From Ehretia macrophylla (taxonomy: Eukaryota; Streptophyta; Magnoliopsida; Boraginales; Ehretiaceae), in the NCBI GenBank assembly GCA_037974665.1, contig CM075783.1, forward strand, positions 14,416,762 through 14,480,761: a stretch of 64,000 nucleotides of DNA, written 5' to 3'. The notes under the pieces are model-generated. The model had not been told where the DNA came from and did no database searches. It saw only the letters and a list, made by a program, of their open reading frames with translations. A program made the translations under genes and the position numbers. Shown here in pieces: positions 13,272-26,089 of the stretch (position 1 is its first letter; every line of letters starts with the position of its first letter).

Positions 13272-15705
13272 TGTCACGCCCCAACTCGACCCCACCTACG
13301 ATCAGTCAGGACGCAACGGAATTTCGGCGGCATAACGACAGTAAACAGATTTCCGAGGTTCTAAACCAACCTCATAAAACATCATACATCCCGTAATTCC
13401 TCAATATAAACAACAACATACAACACAACCATATTATACAATAAAACATCCTCGTTATACGCCTCCGTTCCAACATGACATACAATACCTCAACTTCATC
13501 ATACATTTCAAAAGTAAGTTGAGACACAACTACAATTTAACCATAGACAAAAGGAAACCGCTAAGTTAACATCATTTGGTTCATCATCTTTTCAATATCT
13601 ATTACATTAAGAACCGTAAAGCATATAAAGTCTATTAAACTAATATACAAGACATTTAACAATATAAAGTCATGGATAAGACTCGGGAACATATGACTCA
13701 TCCACAAAAGGCACATTTTCCACATTCTCCTCTTCAGGAGGCACGTACCCGTAATCTTGTGAAAGTACACCTGAAACATGCATTAATAGAGAGTGAGCTT
13801 ATATACATAAGCCCAGTGAGGATCCGATAGATCTCGACAGTATTCACTACGCTCCTTGGATTTAGTCCTTTGAGCAAGTAAACACACAACAACAATAATA
13901 ACATAAATAAAGCTATCATCACATAACTATATGACCATTCAATAAGGATACTCTATTTGGTGTAGCTCCAAACGCCATCACGATCTCAACCGTTCTTCTT
14001 ATAACTCCCCATTACTCACGCACCCGAGGTACCTCACTATCCCCTTCCCTCCATGACATCTCCGTCATGCGAGCTGGGGGTAGCCTATGGCAGTCATGCC
14101 GGTTTCAACCCGACAGCCCGACGCTGCCCGAGAGGTGGCACACACATACCAAGGCTCCATATTCATCAATCATCATGCAAGCATAAATCGATCAATCAAT
14201 TGGGAGATCAGCAACAAGAGTGCCCGATTCCCGCATTCAATAATAATCAATCAATAACATCAATATAACATCAATATTAAATTAAACATCAAACAACGTA
14301 GTTAGATGACAAAGTAGGCCATCTAACCGGACATGCATAATATTCATAATTAAACTCTAAATTACTTAACAACAACTCACCATTCATCACTCGAACACTA
14401 CCCAACCATCTAAGGCATCGTTCAAGAAATTAAAGAATGACAACCTAAACTTCTAAAATTCATAACTTACAATCTACTAATCCAAACATTGCCAAATCAG
14501 TTCCTATCACTCACCCATTCAACCTACTACATTAGCCCTCTCGGAAATCCACCATAACACCTCTAAATCACGCCCGATAACCCTAAAACCCTATGACGTC
14601 ATGGCTGGATTTTCCGGATTTCCACACAAACAATGTAATCGAAAATTCGGCATTACAACAGCGCTAACACGTAATTATCAAGTATTTAGAAATCGACGGC
14701 AATCGATTTCGATCAACACAACTCAATTAAATCAACTTTGAACATTTTAATCAAAATTAAATACCCGGAAAATAAAAATTATGCTATATCCGACAGAAAT
14801 TCGTAGTATTAGTATATAATGATCCCTAGCATGCAAGGAGCAATAATCTAACATCAGATTTCAATTCTAACGGTTCAATCTTCATTTATACGCAAAAACA
14901 CAAAAATGACATTTTGAGATCTAGAATTTTTCTCTCACCTTAGATGCGATATAAGCCTAGGAATGCGTGCTATGCGTGCCCAACAAGCAGAATCCAAGTC
15001 GGTGCGAAGTTTCACGGACAAAAACTAGGTTTTTCTTTGAAAATTTGATTGAAAAGCTTGAGTTTTCTTTCTTCTCTTTTCTCCCTCAACCCCTCGGCAA
15101 TGTGTGTGTGTGTGGTGGTGTTTTTGTGTTGTGTGAGTGTGTGTAGGTGACAATAGCTTATAAGGTCAATTTTTTTAATTAAAGTCAAAGTTATTTTAAT
15201 AGGTAATTTTGTGTTTTTAATGTCTTTAATTGCATTTTAGTGATCACCAAGTTAAAATTAATTATGCAACCCCCAAGATATCTCAAGTGAGTTATTTTTA
15301 GGTGACAAGAAGTTTTACATTCAAAGAATTCCACCCGAGTCGGCTTAAAACTCGATTTTCGCAAAAGTCGGTGTAAAAACCCTAATAAATTCTTAAGCCG
15401 ATTTTAAAACCGTTTTCATCAAACACAGGTCTATTAAAGTCCGTGGACTAGGTCTAGAAGGGTTAAAAAGACCAGTTTCAAAATTATAGCGGACGTGTTT
15501 CGAAAACACTATTCACTGAAAATCGACGATAAAATTTCTGACTCCGTTTTTGATGAAAATTTCATGAATGCACATTTAGCACGTATTAGAAATATTGAAA
15601 TCAAAATTATAACTTTCTAGGTCCTATAGCACATAAACAGGTCATATGCACGCAAAACGAGGTAAAGCACGTATTACGAGATAAGCAAGAAAGTGGGGTT
15701 TCACA
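13272..15705 (-). mobile_element. Family-A solo LTR nested in the TRIM
   Basis: Reads TGTCACGCCCC to GGGGTTTCACA on the + strand, which is TGTGAAACCCC to GGGGCGTGACA in sense. The target duplication is ATTCC (13267-13271 and 15706-15710). It is 2434 bp with no internal region. It is homologous to the LTRs at 26090, 31127, 40983 and 49264, including the CTCACC/GGTGAG leader motif near 14930 and a GC-rich segment at about 14000-14150 with the same GGCATGACTGCCATAGGC palindromic stretch. A G/T-rich simple-sequence tract lies at about 15100-15150. It is the youngest of three nested insertions here. Confidence 0.93.
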
Positions 15706-15710
15706 ATTCC

Positions 15711-15905
15711 CACAGGGGGCGCACGAGTCGATACTACCGTCATATTGTCCGCTTTGCGCAAGCCCCGAAAGGAACCAATACGGTCACGGCTTTGTTCCTC
15801 ACGTGGTCTCCCACGTGAAAACGCGTGACGGCTGATACAAGGACTTGAACCTTTATATCCAGCTGTACCACTTCCTAATTTTTCGATGTGGGATTGTGTA
15901 CCACA
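15711..15905 (-). repeat. TRIM left LTR, main part
   Basis: The 195-bp continuation of the TRIM LTR that starts at 13249-13271. On the minus strand this is the 3' LTR. It ends GTGTACCACA on the + strand, against GTGTTACCACA in the other copy. Confidence 0.9.
15800..15817. promoter_or_regulatory. Paired G-box hairpin in TRIM LTR
   Basis: CACGTGGTCTCCCACGTG: two CACGTG cores forming a 7-bp perfect inverted repeat around TCTC. It is repeated exactly at 16099-16116 in the other LTR. CACGTG is the plant G-box bound by bZIP and bHLH factors; a regulatory role here is an inference. Confidence 0.5.
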
Positions 15906-15920
15906 CTCCACCCCCTTAAG
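15906..15920 (-). other. TRIM polypurine tract
   Basis: Minus strand CTTAAGGGGGTGGAG directly abuts the TRIM 3' LTR, the position and composition expected for the plus-strand priming site of reverse transcription. Confidence 0.8.
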
Positions 15921-15971
15921 TGGCACGCGCCCTCGCGGGCTAACATCACAACGCCACGTTCGCACGTGGTA

Positions 15972-15984
15972 GGCTCTGATACCA
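15972..15984 (-). other. TRIM primer-binding site (tRNA-iMet)
   Basis: Minus strand TGGTATCAGAGCC, the standard complement to the 3' end of plant initiator methionine tRNA. It is two bases from the 5' LTR that ends at 15987. Confidence 0.92.
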
Positions 15985-15986
15985 TT

Positions 15987-16205
15987 TGTAACGACCCGAT
16001 CACCATTCCTACAGGGGGCGCACGAGTCGATACTACCGTCATATTGTCCGCTTTGCGCAAACCCCGAAGGGAACCAATACGGTCACAGCTTTGTTCCTCA
16101 CGTGGTCTCCCACGTGAAAACGCGTGACGGCTGATACAAGGACTTGAACCTTTATATCCAGCTGTACCACTTCCTAATTTTTTGATGTGGGATTGTGTTA
16201 CCACA
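15987..16205 (-). repeat. TRIM right LTR (5' LTR in sense)
   Basis: An uninterrupted 219-bp copy from TGTAACGACC to TTACCACA on the + strand. On the minus strand it contains ATATAAA, a tRNA T-arm-like GGTTCAAGTCC and the G-box hairpin. It carries the empty counterpart of the site where the 13272-15705 LTR entered the other copy. Confidence 0.92.
16140..16169 (-). promoter_or_regulatory. tRNA-like A/B-box motifs in TRIM LTR
   Basis: Minus strand TGGTACAGCTG (16159-16169) fits the pol III A-box pattern TRGYNNARNNG. GGTTCAAGTCC (16140-16150) fits the B-box and can fold as a T-arm with AAGG/CCTT stem. The 8-nt gap between them is much shorter than in tRNA genes, so function is doubtful. Both are also present in the other LTR. 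Confidence 0.35.
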
Positions 16206-17077
16206 GTCGTAGGATCGGGATACATCCGGAGTATCCCAATTGTTGGTGTTTGGGGTTTGCCGGCATGTTCGTGATGCTCGTGGTTCGTGGCTCGTGATCG
16301 AAGACTTGGAAGTGGAACCGTATCCTTTTTAAAAGTGATTAATTGTTTGGCTTATTGTCTTGTTGGTTTACGTGGCTTATATATGTTTTCTTGTGTTGCA
16401 TATCATGTTGCACGTTGGCATGTTGCATCACCTCCCTCGCTGGGCAATATTGTTGCTCATTCCTCATTTAATATGTTTCAGGTGAAGCTGAGGTGAATCC
16501 TCAGCTGATAGAAGAAGAGGAAGAAGTGCTAGTTAAGCAATTTCGGTGACTTCTTGTGTGATAAGGTTGTCTAAAATGAGAAGCTTGCGTGGAGTTGTTG
16601 TTGATTGCCTTTTTGTGACCTTGGGGTCTTGAGTATAAATGGTGAATGTAACAATTTGTAATCTTGTATGTTGGATATAAAGTGGAATGGCATGTAATAA
16701 TCCATAGTAAACTTATTCTTTGCATGCTTGTATGATTAACAAACTTGGAAGTAGAACTTGGCTATTGTTGTATCTAACTACCTATAGTTAAAATTAGAAA
16801 TGCTTTACTTGCTCGTGTGTTATATGTAATTGTTGTTCCAAGGCTCGGATGGCCTTGTGATCACGGGTGGCCCATAAAAATCTTGGAGGATTGGTTATAA
16901 GAGTTGCTGTTTGTGGATCTAGCATCATGGGTGTCTTTGTACAGGTACCAGTTTAGTCCTATAAACAGGGGAGACTCCGTCCGTTTTTTCCTAAAATTTT
17001 GTGCCCGGGGTTTGGAATTAGGTGAGAATAGCATGATAAATAGGAGTCCCGGTCTCAAGAGGGATCGGGGCGTTACA

Positions 17078-20000
17078 CTGCTAGTGGGTTCAAAGGCTCC
17101 CTACACTAAACCTTGCACAAGCAAGTTTTTCGACAATTCCATCCCATGCTGATTCCAAATGAGATGCCCAAAATTGTTGATAACAATTCCATCCCATGCT
17201 GATTCCAAATGAGATGCCCAAAATTGTTGATAACAATAAATTTTCAATTTTAATATATTTTCACTTTTTGTGTATTAGTTACGGATAATACACAAAATCC
17301 ATTCCCATTCAAATGGATTCTGTAAGGGTTTGCTAAATTCTGTGTTAATTAGTAGATGAGTTAAATCCATCAGTTTATCCTAAAATCCCATTGGGTAAAA
17401 TTGATTTATCTTATTGCTTATATTAATTCAGTAAATTATACGTGTATTATTGAATGATAATGTCATCCACTTTCTTCCGAATCAAGTTAACCCATGCTGC
17501 TAGTGGGTTCAAAGGCTCCCTACACCAAACCTTGCACAAGTAGGTTTTTCGATAATTCCATCCTATGCCGATTCCAAATGACATGCCCAAAATGGTTGGT
17601 AACTATAAATTTTCAATTTTAATATATTTTCACTTTTTGTGTATTAGCTATGGATAATACACAAAATCCATTCCGAGTCAAGTGGATTCTGTAAGGGTTT
17701 GCCAAATTCTGTGTTAATTAGTAGATGAGTTAAATCCATCAGTTTATCCTAAAATCCCATTGGGTAAAATGGATCTATCTTATCAGTTATTGCTTATACT
17801 AATTTAGTAAATTATACTTGTATTATTGAATGCTAATGTCATCCACTTTCTTCCGAATCAAGTTAACCCATGCTGCAAGTGGGTTCAAAGGCTTCCCCCA
17901 CCAAACCTTGCAAAAACAGGTTCTTCGACAATTCCATCCCATGTAGATTCCAAATGAGATGCCCAAAATGGTTGGTAACTAGAATTTTCAATTTTAATAT
18001 ATTTTCACTTTTTGTGTATTAGCTACGGATAATACACAAAATCCATTCTGATTCAAATGGATTCTATAAGGGTTTGCTAAATTATGTGCAAATTAGTAGA
18101 TAAGTTAAATCCATCAGTTTATTCTAAAATCCCATTGGGTAAAATGGATTATTCTTTTGAGTTATTGCTTATATTAATTCAGTAAATTATACTTGTATTA
18201 TTGAATGCTAATGTCATCCACTTTCTTCCGAATCAAGTTAACCCATGCTGCTAGTGGGTTCAAAGGCTCCCTACACCAAACCTTGCACAAGATGGTTTTC
18301 CGACAATTCCATCCCATGCCAATTCCAACTGATATGCCCAAAATGGTTTGTAACTATAAATTTTGAATTTCAATATATTTTCACTTTTTGTGTATTAGCT
18401 ACAGATAATACACAAAATCCATTCCGATTCAAATGGATTTTGTAAGGGTTTGCTAAATTCTGTGTTAATTAGTAGATGAGTTAAATCCATCAGTTTATCC
18501 TAAAATCCCATTGGGTAAAATAGATTTATCTTATGAGTTATTGCTTATATTAATTCAATAAATTATACTTGTATTATTGAATGCTAATGTCATCCACTTT
18601 CTTCCGAATCAAGTTAGCCCATGCTGCTAGTGGGTTCAAAGGCTCCCTACACCAAACCTTGAACAAACAGGTTTTTCGACAACTCAATCCTATGCCGATT
18701 CTAAATGAGATACCCAAAATGGTTGGTAACTATAAATTTTCAATTTTAATATATTTTCACTTTTTGAGTATTAGCTACGGATAATACACAAAATCCATTC
18801 CGATTCAAATGGATTCTGTAAGGGTTTGCTAAATTCTGTGTTAATTAGTAGATGAGTTAAATCTATCAGTTTATCCTAAAATCCCATTAGGTAAAGTGGC
18901 TTTATCTTATGAGTTATTGCTTATATTAATTCAGTAAATTATACTTGTATTATTGAATGCTAATGTCATCCACTTTCTTCCGAATCAAGTTAACCCATGC
19001 TGCTAGTGGGTTCAAAGGCTCCCTACACCAAACCTTGCACAAGCAGGTTTTTCGACAATTCCATCCCATGCCGATTCCAAATGAGATGCCCAAAATGGTT
19101 GGTAACTATAAATTTTCAATTTTAATATATTTTCACTTTTTGTGTATTAGCTACGGATAATACAAAAAATCCATTACGATTCAAATGGATTCTGTAAGGG
19201 TTTGCTAAATTCTGTGTTAATTAATAGATGAGTTAAATCCATCAGTTTATCCTAAAATCCCATTGGGTAAAATGGATTTATCTTATCAGTTATTGCTTAT
19301 ATTAATTCAGTAAATTATACATGTATTATTGAATGCTAATCTTATCCACTTTCTTCCGAATCAAGTTAACCCATGCTGCAAGTGGGTTCAAAGGCTCCCT
19401 ACACCAAACCTTGCACAAGCAGGTTCTTCGACAATTCCATCCCATGCCGATTCCGAATGAGATGCCCAAAATGGTTGGTAACTAGAATTATCAATTTTAA
19501 TATATTTTCACTTTTTGGGTATTATCTACGGATAATACACAAAATCCATTCCGATTCAAATGGATTCTGTATGGGTTTGCTAAATTATGTGTAAATTAGT
19601 AGATGAGTTAAATCCATCAATTTATCCTCAAATCCCATTGGGTAAGATGGATTTATCTTATGAGTTATTGCTTATATTAATTCTGTAAATTATACTTGTA
19701 TTATTAAAAGCTAATGTCATCCACTTTCTTCCGAATCAAGTTAATCCATGCTGCTATTGGGTTCAAAGGCTCCCTACACCAAACCATGCACAAGCTGGTT
19801 TTCCGACAATTCCATTCCAAGCCGATTCCAACTGATATGCCCAAAATGGTTGGTAACTATAAATTTTCAATTTCAATATATTTTCACTTTTTGTGTATTG
19901 GCTACGGATAATACACAAAATCCATTCCGATTCAAATGGATTCTGTAAGGGTTTACTAAATTCTGTGTTAATTAGTAGATGAGTTAAATCCATCAGTTTA

Positions 20001-23000
20001 TCCTAAAATCCCACTGGGTAAAATGGATTTATCTTATCAGTTATTGCTTATATTAATTCAGTAAATTATAATTGTATTATTGAATGCTAATGTCATCCAC
20101 TTTCTTCCGAATCAAGTAAACCCATGCTGCTAGTGGGTTCAAAGGCTCCCTACACCAAACCTTGCACAAGCTGGTTTTCCGACAATTCCATCCCATGCCG
20201 ATTCCAACTAATATGCCCAAAATGGTAGGTAATTATAAATTTTCAATTTCAATATATTTTCACTTTTTGTGTATTAGCTACGGATAATACACAAAATCCA
20301 TTCTGATTCAAATGGATTCTGTAAGGGTTTGCTAAATTCTGTGTTAATTAGTAGATGAGTTAAATCCATCAGTTTATCCTAAAATCCCATTGGGTAAAAT
20401 TGATTTATCTTATGAGTTATTGCTTATATTAATTCAGTAAATTATACTTGTATTATTGAATGCTAACGTCATTCACTTTCTTCCGAATCAAGTTAACCCA
20501 TGCTTCTAGTGGGTTCAAAGCCTCCCTACACCAAACCTTGCACAAGCAAGTTTTTCGACAATTCCATCCCATGCTGATTCCAAATGAGATGCCCAAAATG
20601 GTTGGTAACTATAAATTTTCAATTTTAATATATTGTCACTTTTTATGTATTAGATACGGATTACACACAAAATCCATTCCGATTCAAATGGATTCTGTAA
20701 GGGTTTGCTAAATTCTGTGTTAATTAGTAGATGAGTTAAATCCATCAGTTTATCCTAAAATCCCATTGGGTAAAATCGATTTATCTTATGAGTTATTGCT
20801 TATATTAATTAAGTAAATTATACTTGTATTGTTGAATGCTAACGTCATTCACTTTCTTCCGAATCAAGTTAACCCATGCTTCTAGTGGGTTCAAAGCCTC
20901 CCTACACCAAACCTTGCACAAGCAAGTTTTTCGACAATTCCATCCCATGCCGATTCCAAATGAGATGCCCAAAATGGTTGGTAACTATAAATTTTCAATT
21001 TTAATATATTGTCACTTTTTATGTATTAGATACGGATTACACACAAAATCCATTCCGATTCAAATGGATTCTGTAAGGGTTTGCTAAATTATGTGTTAAT
21101 TAGTAGATGAGTTAAATCCATCAGTTTATCCTAAAATCCAATTGGGTAAAATGGATTTATCTCATTGCTTATATTAATTCAGTAAATTATACTTGTATTA
21201 TTGAATGCTAATGTCGTCCACTTTCTTCCGAATCAAGTTAGCCCATGCTGCTAGTGGGTTCAAAGGCTCCCTACACCAAACCTTGCACAAGCAGGTTTTT
21301 CGACAATTCAATCCCATGTCGATTCCAAATGAGATGCCCAAAATGGTTGGAAACTATAAATTTTCAATTTTAATATATTTTCACTTTTTGAGTATTAGCT
21401 ACGGATAATGCACAAAATCCATTCCGATTCAAATGGATTCTGTAAGGGTTTTCTAAATTTTGTGTTAATTAGTAGATGAGTTAAATCTATCAGTTTATCC
21501 TAAAATCCCATTGGGTAAATGGCTTTATCTTATGAGTTACTGCTTATATTAATTCAGTAAATTATTCTTGTATTATTGAATGCTAATGTCATCCACTTTC
21601 TTTCGAATCATGTTAACCCATGCTGCTAGTGGGTTCAAAGGCTCCCTACACCAAACCTTGCACAAGCAGGTTTTTCAACAATTCCATCCGATGCCGATTC
21701 CAAATTAGATGCCCAAAATGGTTGGTAACTATAAATTTTCAATTTTAATATATTTTCACTTTTTGTGTATTAGCTACGGATAATACAAAAAATCCATTCC
21801 GATTCAAATGGATTCTGTAAGGGTTTGCTCAATTATGTGTAAATTATTAGATGAGTTAAATCCATCAGTTTATCCTAAAATCCCATTGGGTAAAATGGAT
21901 TTATCTTATGAGTTATTGCTTATATTAATTCAGTAAATTATACTTGTATTATTGAATTCTAATGTCATCCACTTTCTTCCGAATCAAGTAAACCCATGCT
22001 GCTAGTGGGTTCAAAGGCTCCCTACACCAAACCTTGCACAAGCTGGTTTTCCGACAATTTCATCCCATGTCGATTCCAACTGATATGCCCAAAATGGTTG
22101 GTAACTATAAATTTTCAATTTCAATATATTTTCACTTTTTGTGTATTAGCTACGGATAATACACAAAATCCATTCGGATTCAAATGGATTCTGTAAGGGT
22201 TTGCTAAATTCTGTGTTAATTAGTAGATGAGTTAAATCCATAAGTTTATCCTAAAATCCCATTGGGTAAAATCGATTTATCTTATGAGTTATTGCTTATA
22301 TTAATTCAGTAAATTATACTTGTATTATTGAATGCTAACGTCATCCACTTTCTTCCGAATCAAGTTAACCCATGCTGTTAGTGGGTTCAAAACCTCCCAA
22401 CACCAAACCATGCACAAGCAAGTTTTTCGACAATTCCATCCCATGCCGATTCCAAATGAGATGCCCAAAATGGTTGGTAACTATAAATTTTCAATTTTAA
22501 TATATTTTCAATTTTTGTGTATTAGCTAAGGATAATACAAAAAATCCATTACGATTCAAATGGATTCTGTAAGGGTTTGCTAAATTCTGTGTTAATTAAT
22601 AGATGAGTTAAATCCATCAGTTTATCCTAAAATCCCATTGGGTAAAATGGATTTATCTTATTGCCTATATTAATTCAGTAAATTATACTTGCATTATTGA
22701 ATGCTAATGTCATCCACTTTCTTCCGAATCAAGTTAACCCATGCTGCTAGTGGTTTCAAAGGCTCCCTACACCCAACCTTGCACAAGTAGGTTTTTCGAC
22801 GATTCCATCCCATGCCGATTCCAATTTAGATGCTCAAAATGATTGGAACTAGAATTTTCAATTTTAATATATTTTCACTTTTGGTGTATTAGCTACGGAT
22901 AATACACAAAATCCATTCCTATTCAAATGGATTCTGTAAGGGTTTGCTAAATTTTGTGTTAATTAGTTGATAAGTTAAATCCATCAGTTTATCCTAAAAT

Positions 23001-26000
23001 CCCATTGGGTAAAATGGATTTATCTTATCAGTTATTGCTTATATTAATTCAGTAAATTATACTTGTATTATTGAATGCTCATGTCATCCACTTTCTTCCG
23101 AATCAAGTTAACCCATGCTGCTAGTGGGTTCGAAGGCTCCCTACACCAAACCTTGCACAAGCTGGTTTTTCGACAATTCCATCCCATGCCGATTCCAACT
23201 GAGATGCCCAAAATGGTTGGTAACTATAAATTTTCAATTTTAATATATTTTCACTTTTTGTGTATTCGCTATGGATAATACACAAAATCCATTCCCATTC
23301 AAATGGATTCTGTAAGGGTTTGCTAAATTTTATGTTAATTAGTAGATGAGTTAAATCCACCAGTTTATCCTAAAATCCCATTCGGTAAAATGGATTTATC
23401 TTATGAGTTATTGTTTATATTAATTCAGTAAATTATACTTGTTTTATTGAATGCTAATGTCATCCACTTTCTTTCGAATCAAGTTAACCCATGCTGCTAG
23501 TGGGTTCAAAGGCTCCCTACACCAAACCTTGCACAAGCAGGTTTTTTGAAAATTCCATCCCATGCCAATTCCAAATGAAATGCCCAAAATGATTGGTAAC
23601 TAGAATTTTCAATTTAAATATATTCACTTTTTGTGTATTAGCTACGGATAATACACAAAATCCATTCCGATTCAAATGGATTCTGTTTGCTAAATTCTGT
23701 GTTAATTAGTAGATGAGTTAAATCCATCAGTTTATCCTAAAATCCTATTGGGTAAAATGGATTTATCTGATGAGTTATTGCTTATATTAATTCAGTAAAT
23801 TATACTTGTATTATTGAATGCTAATGTCATCCACTTTCTTCCGAATCAAGTTAACCCATGCTGCTTGTGGGTTCAAGGCTCCCTTCACCAAACCTTCCAC
23901 AAGCAGGTTTTTCGACAATTCCATCCCATGACGATTCTAACTAAGATGCCGAAAATGGTTGGTAACTATAAATTTTCAATTTTCACATATTTTAACTTTT
24001 TGTGTATTACCTACGGATAATACACAAAATCCATTCCCATTCAAATGGATTCTGTAAGGGTTTGCAAAATTCTTTGTCAATTAGTAGATGAGTTAAATTA
24101 ATCAGTTTATCCTAAAATCCCATTGGGTAAAATGGATATATCTGATGAGTTATTGCAAATATTAATTCAGTAAATTATATTTGTATTATTGAATGCTAAG
24201 GTCATCCACTTTCTTCCGAATCAAGTTAACCCTTGCTGCTAGTGGGTTCAAAGGCTCCCTACACCTAACCTTGCACAAGTAGTTTTTTCGACAATTCCAT
24301 CACATGTCGATTCCAAATGAGATACACAAAATGGTTGGTAACTATAAATTTTCAATTTTAATATATTTTCATTTTTTGTGTATTAGCTACGGATAATACA
24401 CAAAATCCATTCCGATTCAAAAGGATTCTGTAAGGGTTTGCAAAATTCTGTGTTAATTAGTAGATGAGTTAAATCCATCAGTTTATCCTAAAATCCCATT
24501 GGGTAAAATGGCTTTATCTTATGAGTTATTGCTTATATTAATTCAGTAAATTATACTTGTATTATTGAATGCTAATGTCATCCACTTTCTTCCGAATCAA
24601 GTTAACCCATGCTGCTAGTGGGTTCAAAGGCTCCCTACACCAAACCTTGCACAAGCAGGTTTTTCAACAATTTCATCCCATGCCGATTCCAACTGAGATG
24701 CCCAAAATGGTTGGTGACTATAAATTTTCAATTTTAATATATTTTCATTTTTTGTGTATTAGCTACGTATAATACACAAAATCCATTCCCATTCAAATGG
24801 ATTCTGTAAGGGTTTGCAAAATTCTGTGTTAATTAGTAGATGAGTTAAATCCATCAATTTATCCTAAAATCCCATTGGGTAAAATGGATTTATCTTATCA
24901 GTTATTGCTTATATTAATTCAGTAAATTATACTTGTATTATTGAATGCTAATGTCATCCACTTTCTTCCGAATCAAGTTAACCCATGCTGCTAGTGGGTT
25001 CAATGGCTCCCTACACCAAACCTAGCACAAGCAGGTTTTACGACAATTCCACCCCATGCCGATTCCAACTGAGATGCCCAAAATGGTTGGTAACTATAAA
25101 ATTTCAATTTTAATATATTTTCACTTTTTGTGTATTAGCTACGGATAATACACAAAATCCATTCCGATTCAAATGGATTCTGTAAGGGTTTGCAAAATTC
25201 TGTGTTAATTAGTAGATGAGTTAAATCCATCAGTTTAACCTAAAATCCCATTGGGTAAAATGGCTTTATCTGATGAGTTGTTGCTTATATTAATTCAGTA
25301 AATTATACTTGTATTATTGAATGCTAATGTCATCAACTTTCTTCTGAATCAAGTTAACCCATGCTACTAGTGGGTTCAAAGGCTCCCTACACCAAACCTT
25401 GCACAAGCAGGTTTTTCGACAATTCCATCCCATGCCGATTCCAACTGATATGCCCAAAATAGTTGGTAACTATAAATTTTCAATTTTAATATATTTTCAT
25501 TTTTTGTGTATTAGCTACGGATAATACACAAAATCCATTCCGATTCAAATGGATTCTGTAGGGGTTTGCAAAATTCTGTGTTAATTAGTAGATGAGTTAA
25601 ATCAATCAGTTTATCCTAAAATCCCATTGGGTAAAATGGATTTATCTTATAAGTTATTGCTTATATTAATTCAGTAAATTATACTTGTATTATTGAATGC
25701 TAATGTCATCCACTTTCTTCCGAATCAAGTTAACCCATGCTGCTAGTGGGTTCAAAGGCACCTTACACCAAACCTAGCACAAGCAGGTTTTTCGACAATT
25801 CCACCATGCCGATTCCAATTGAGATGCCCAAAATGGTTGGTAACTATAAATTTTCAATTTTAATATATTTTCACTTTTTTTGTATTAGCTACAGATAATA
25901 CACAAAATCCATTCCGATTCAAATGGATTAAGTAAGGGTTTGCTAAATTCTGTGTTAATTAGTAGATGAGTTAAATCAATCGGTTTATCCTAAAATCCCA

Positions 26001-26089
26001 TTGGGTAAAATGGATTTATCTTATGAGTTATTGCTTATATTAATTCAGTAAATTCTACTTGTATTATTGAACGCTAATGTCATCCACTT
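17078..26089 (+). repeat. 376-bp satellite array, segment 3
   Basis: About 24 monomers resuming in register at CTGCTAGTGGG. Recognisable longer-range similarity includes monomers at 18581 and 21205 (seven monomers apart) and GCTGGTTTTCCGAC variants at 19748, 20123 and 21996. Monomers at 20460 and 20836 are adjacent and almost identical, both with GCTAACGTCATTCACTTTC. The end is cut by the element at 26090. Confidence 0.98.
17133..17232 (+). repeat. 50-bp tandem duplication inside a monomer
   Basis: The block starting ACAATTCCATCCCATGCTG and ending GCCCAAAATTGTTGATA is present twice, at 17133-17182 and 17183-17232, with no differences that I can see. It lies 55 bp after the family-B LTR insertion point. 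Confidence 0.93.

Larger units (their letters stand above)
13249..16205 (-). mobile_element. TRIM-type element, minus strand
   Basis: A terminal-repeat retrotransposon in miniature. Target duplication GTCGT flanks it (13244-13248 and 16206-16210). Its two LTRs are 218 bp (13249-13271 joined to 15711-15905 across a nested insertion) and 219 bp (15987-16205), and they differ at about six positions. Only 81 bp separates them (15906-15986). On the minus strand that internal segment begins with a tRNA-iMet primer site and ends in a purine tract, so both reverse-transcription signals are present and nothing else fits. The undisturbed element is about 518 bp. Its end GATCGGGTCGTTACA resembles the family-B end GATCGGGGCGTTACA, suggesting shared integration machinery. 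Confidence 0.93.
11597..17077 (+). mobile_element. Family-B solo LTR with nested TRIM
   Basis: Runs from TGTGACACCCGAG to GATCGGGGCGTTACA and is flanked by the target duplication CTGCT (11592-11596 and 17078-17082). Removing the nested insertion (13249-16205 plus its 5-bp duplication) leaves about 2.52 kb of LTR. There is no internal domain, so it is a solo LTR formed by LTR-LTR recombination. In order it has a TATA candidate at 11988-11994, an A/CA-rich leader, a GTGAGGG leader motif near 12190, the GC island 13096-13155 and a 3' region with T-rich stretches. The satellite is in perfect register on both sides. Confidence 0.93.

Noticed and set aside
16140..16169. A tRNA gene in the TRIM LTR
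   Set aside because: Only a T-arm-like segment is present. The A and B boxes are 8 nt apart, and no cloverleaf or acceptor stem can be drawn.
15987..16205. TRIM LTR as a Cassandra-type element with a 5S rRNA promoter
   Set aside because: I see no 5S-like A-box, intermediate element and C-box arrangement. The pol III-like motifs present are tRNA-like instead.
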